NCBI GenBank assembly: GCA_963978895.1
Contig: OZ022241.1
Coordinates: 5,079,467-5,143,466 of the forward strand
DNA: 64,000 nucleotides
Direction: 5' to 3'
Origin: Erpobdella octoculata
Lineage: Eukaryota > Annelida > Clitellata > Hirudinida > Erpobdellidae
Position numbers and translations under genes: made by a program. The notes under the pieces were generated by a model. It had not been told where the DNA came from and searched no databases. It saw nothing but the letters and a program-made list of their open reading frames with translations. The number at the start of each line of letters is the position of its first letter. The stretch's first letter is position 1. Positions 57,588 through 64,000 of this stretch are shown piece after piece.

Positions 57588-57920
57588 TGCTGATGATGAC
57601 GGTGATGTTGTTGTATGATGTAGTTCACGAAGACTAAATTAGAATTGATGATGATGATGATGACGACGACGACGATGATGATGATGATGATGAAAACGAT
57701 GATGATGATGATGTGATGATGATGATGTTGATGATGATGATGATGATGAAAACGATGATGATGATGAAAACGATGATGATGATAATGTGATGATGATGAT
57801 GATGATGATGAAAACGATGATGATGATGAAAACGATGATGATGATAATGTGATGATGATGATGACGATGTTGATGATGAGGATGATGAGGAGGAGGAGAG
57901 GATGATGATGATGATGAATT
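57588..57920 (+). repeat. (GAT)n repeat with GAAAAC interruptions
   Basis: GATGATGATG runs with recurring GATGAAAACGATG units in a higher-order pattern of about 60-70 bp. Confidence 0.9.
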
Positions 57921-58247
57921 AAAAATATCCGACTTGTTGCTTGATAATACGTCAAATGATATAAAAACGGTAGTGTCACTTGGGCAGAAACGGATTGGAA
58001 CGGAGTGGAACTGATGTGTTTTATGAATCAATATGGCAGGGATCAGGAAGCGAGTGGAGGAATGGAAGACAAGACTCTTAATATAAATGAATGTATATTT
58101 CCGAGATATATAAATTATTTAATGCCTCATTTTGTGTCTTTTGTTTATTCTCAGTTCAACATTATTTTTTTTCGCAGAAGCGTTTTGTTGATAAAATCTC
58201 GGAATTAATTTAATTAAGCAAGCCAATCAATTTGAAGAATAATACGT

Positions 58248-58526
58248 GTTGTATGTATGTATGTATGTATGTATGTATGTATGTATGTATGTATGTATGT
58301 ATGTATGTATGTATGTATGTATGTATGTATGTATGTATGTATGTATGTATGTATGTATGTATGTATGTGTGTATGTATGTATGTATGTATGTATGTATGT
58401 ATGTATGTATGTATGTATGTATGTATGTATGTATGTATGTATGTATGTATGTATGTATGTATGTATGTATGTATGTATGTATGTATGTATGTATGTATGT
58501 ATGTATATATGTATGTATGTATGCCA
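58248..58526 (+). repeat. (TATG)n microsatellite, about 70 copies
   Basis: Nearly pure TGTA/GTAT tract of about 279 bp with two variant units. Confidence 0.97.
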
Positions 58527-59477
58527 TCTATTGCGTGATAAATGTTCTTTTAAATAGAACGATTTTAGACTTTATTACATTTTATTAACCTTCGTTTAAT
58601 TCCACTTAAGTTATAAAATTCACCGTTGAAAAGAAAAGTCACTTTTTTGAGTAAAACTTGAATTTTAAAATCCAATCTTTTTACAACAATGATTTCTGAG
58701 AAGTTTAATTTATTAACTTGAAAAAGTTAAAAAAAAATGCGAAAACGCTAAATTAATCAAATTGGCCATGAATATCGTAATAAATTTTATTTTAAATAAA
58801 TGCGAAATGTTGAATTTGAGGAGTTTTTATTATCAACCAGTTTTTCGCGGCACAACATAGGCGTCATGTTCGGGGAACGATGGGACCGACTGCCCTTTCC
58901 GGACCATGTCTTCTCCCTCCCTCCGTTTCTGGGAAAGTTAAACAGGGCTTTTCTTAGCGATCATGTGGTTTTAATGTTCATTTTGACAAAGAAAAATTAT
59001 AGACTAGGTGGAAGAAAGCTGTGGTTGTTTATTTTCACGGCAATTTTAGCCCTTGTAGTTTGGATTTGTACGGCACCGGTATCGACATCGATTTGAAAAT
59101 ATAATGAAGATAAGAACTTAAAACAGCTGTAAATATTTTTAAAACCATTGCTATTTATAGTTAACAAAATTAGGACAATACTTCAAACTTTTTTACTCCC
59201 TCCTGGAAAATGGAGAATCTACGTCCATGGCAATGGGCCTAAAACGTTCAAGAATGGTATATTCGTTATACCTGGAGTTCGTTATATGTACGGCGATGTT
59301 CTATAATATACTATAAGGTCAAAAACAAAACAAAGAGACCACAGCAAGATTGACGAAATTTTCTAGTACCCTGTTTATCTTATTTAGGAATATTTATTTG
59401 TTTAACGACAGATTTAACAGTTGTAGCGCCACTTGACCTCGTTACGCAAACTTCCGACATACATAATTACATACATA
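58527..59477. other. no gene recognised
   Basis: The 98-codon frame at 58800-59096 looks unlike a conserved protein. Its DNA near 59020-59095 (GTGGTTGTTTATTTTCACGG) resembles 63250-63330, so it is probably a relic repeat. Confidence 0.4.
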
Positions 59478-60012
59478 TACCGTATTTTTTCGCGTATAAC
59501 GGGCATCTATGACGTGGAGATAAGCTAACAAGATATGTGGCTTTATAAATAAACACAATTTGATTTGTAGAATATGTTTTATAGATATTATTGAAAATAC
59601 ATTTTACGTATTTAAATTTTATTTAATAGAGCAACATCTTTTTTTATGACCTTTCCAGCCACGTCAGAGTGCGTGTTATATGCGTATCAAGTACGCCGTA
59701 ATAACGAGGTTTTTTTGCAAATTCCTTATATTTCAAGATTCGCTGGCATTTCATTTATTGAAATTTTTTAAATGACGTTTTTTTTTGAATTTATATATGC
59801 AAACATTTATTTAAATGTATTCGATTTGTTTTTTTTAAACATAAAAAAATTTTAAACTTTGTTGTCATGAAGAGTGAGCTCATATTTCAGCTAGATTGGA
59901 TGACGGAAAGTTAGTTAATTATCACTTTCAAAGCTTGCAAGCATTCAAGCAAGCCAGTAAACACAAGCAAGACCGGCGGCGAAGTTAATTTAAGGAATTT
60001 AAAAATACGGTA
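59478..60012. mobile_element. MITE with CCGTATTTTT terminal repeats and TA target duplication
   Basis: The element at 59480-60010 starts CCGTATTTTTTCGCGTATAA and ends AAAAATACGG, flanked by TA on both sides, as in Tc1/mariner-type insertions. It is 531 bp with no ORF. Its right part (59680-59975) is the inverted homologue of the repeat at 48170-48560. Confidence 0.75.
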
Positions 60013-60410
60013 CACACATTCAGTCATACAGACATAGGAAATTATGTATAAAACGTCAAAAATGACGGGGAATAATTAGTGACCATTTGCAGCGTCACCT
60101 AGCAGCGTTACATGAGTTTCTAACATACATACAGGCCTACATAAATCGGAAGTTATTTATGTTGAATAAAGATAACCCATCAAAATGACGGATTTTCAAC
60201 TTCCATTATTTCACACAATTTTTTAAGAACTTCCATTATACCATTATTTCACACAGTGTGGAATAATGGAAGGCATTGTATTGTGGCTTTCTCCTTTCTA
60301 AGCCACATTTTTTAATTCCATATGCTGGTAACATTTAAAAGAGTTATAATTCTGTTAAAAGCTTCCTTTTTCAAATTTTTCAATCACAAAAAACAGGCCC
60401 ACGTTTTTTG

Positions 60411-60613
60411 AAACCGATGTAATTACATAGTATTACTGTAATGCAATTACCAATTTATCAACCGATGTAATAATATGTAATATACTGTAATATACCAATT
60501 GATGTAATCACATGTAATATACTGTAATATACCAACCGATGTAATCACATGTAATATACTGTAATATACCAACCGATGTAATCACATGTAATATACTGTA
60601 ATATACTTACCAA
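60411..60613 (+). repeat. 37-bp tandem repeat, about 4-5 copies
   Basis: Unit ACCGATGTAATCACATGTAA + TATACTGTAATATACCA. The first units are diverged and the last is extended. Confidence 0.9.
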
Positions 60614-60859
60614 CCGACAGTTGGGTTAAAATGATAGTTTTCTTCTGCAGCCAAACGTTTTGAGCAATCAACTAATCAATACAAAAGTATATAAAAACTA
60701 TTAATACATTTAAATAATAATAATATTAATTAATAATTAGTGGCAGTAATATTAGTTAATATTTTAAAGTTTCAATTTTTCTCAAGTGCTGCAGTCGTGC
60801 TTCTTTCCTGTAGTCGCCAGACTCAGCACAAATAACTTTTTTGAACTCTTATATACCGC

Positions 60860-64000
<3,141 letters not shown>

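Noticed and set aside
58210..58588. MYVC and IHTY repeat proteins
   Set aside because: Reading of a (TATG)n microsatellite on both strands.
58800..59096. 98-codon frame with a hydrophobic C-terminus
   Set aside because: Part of the DNA recurs, diverged, near 63250-63330, pointing to a repeat; no splice or family support.

Overview
This is nuclear DNA of a metazoan. Genes are split into many small exons with GT-AG introns, intergenic DNA is AT-rich and full of microsatellites, and several transposon classes are present. The most lineage-specific gene is a neuropeptide precursor whose repeated W-G-K-N-S-M-D-V-W-Gly units match the myoinhibitory peptide (MIP / allatostatin-B) pattern of lophotrochozoans. 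With TTAGGG-like repeats this points to a spiralian (mollusc, annelid or relative). I cannot name the species, and no bacterial, viral or organellar segment is seen. All exon models here are manual, from splice sites, phase and remembered family conservation. Layout: (1) 1-4395: a decayed minus-strand gene with duplicated small exons and two in-frame stops, Helitron-like debris and a short MITE. (2) 4396-26577, plus strand: a complete separase (ESPL1-type) gene, 24 exons, about 2035 codons, reading frame closed at every junction. Its 8.3-kb eighth intron holds a minus-strand nested gene (11840-13644), a Helitron-like fragment, and an intact non-LTR retrotransposon encoding endonuclease, reverse transcriptase and a PHD-like finger (ORF 15939-19106). 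(3) 26790-29991: a young LTR retrotransposon, 213 bp past the separase stop, with near-identical LTRs, 5-bp target duplication, PBS and PPT, but only gag-protease plus a scrap of RNase H. (4) 30.1-38.8 kb: a repeat field with (TA)n, Helitron-like DNA, a broken LINE, tRNA-derived SINEs, a pair of related repeat blocks with hairpin arrays, and a degraded hAT element with perfect 8-bp target duplication. (5) 39084-44112, minus: unkempt (six CCCH fingers plus a C-terminal RING), 12 exons. (6) 44873-46478, plus: a ZDHHC4-like palmitoyltransferase with DHYC in place of DHHC and loss of the second zinc site; it is divergently arranged with unkempt across about 760 bp. (7) 46.5-52.4 kb: intergenic repeats and a possible pair of tiny ORFs. 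(8) 52446-53447, minus: the MIP precursor, seven peptide copies. (9) 53.5-64 kb: very long microsatellites, a TA-flanked MITE and a 37-bp tandem array, with no convincing gene. The genes do not form an operon or pathway: separase acts in chromatid separation, unkempt in RNA binding and translation control, the DHHC protein in membrane S-acylation and the MIP precursor in neurosecretion.
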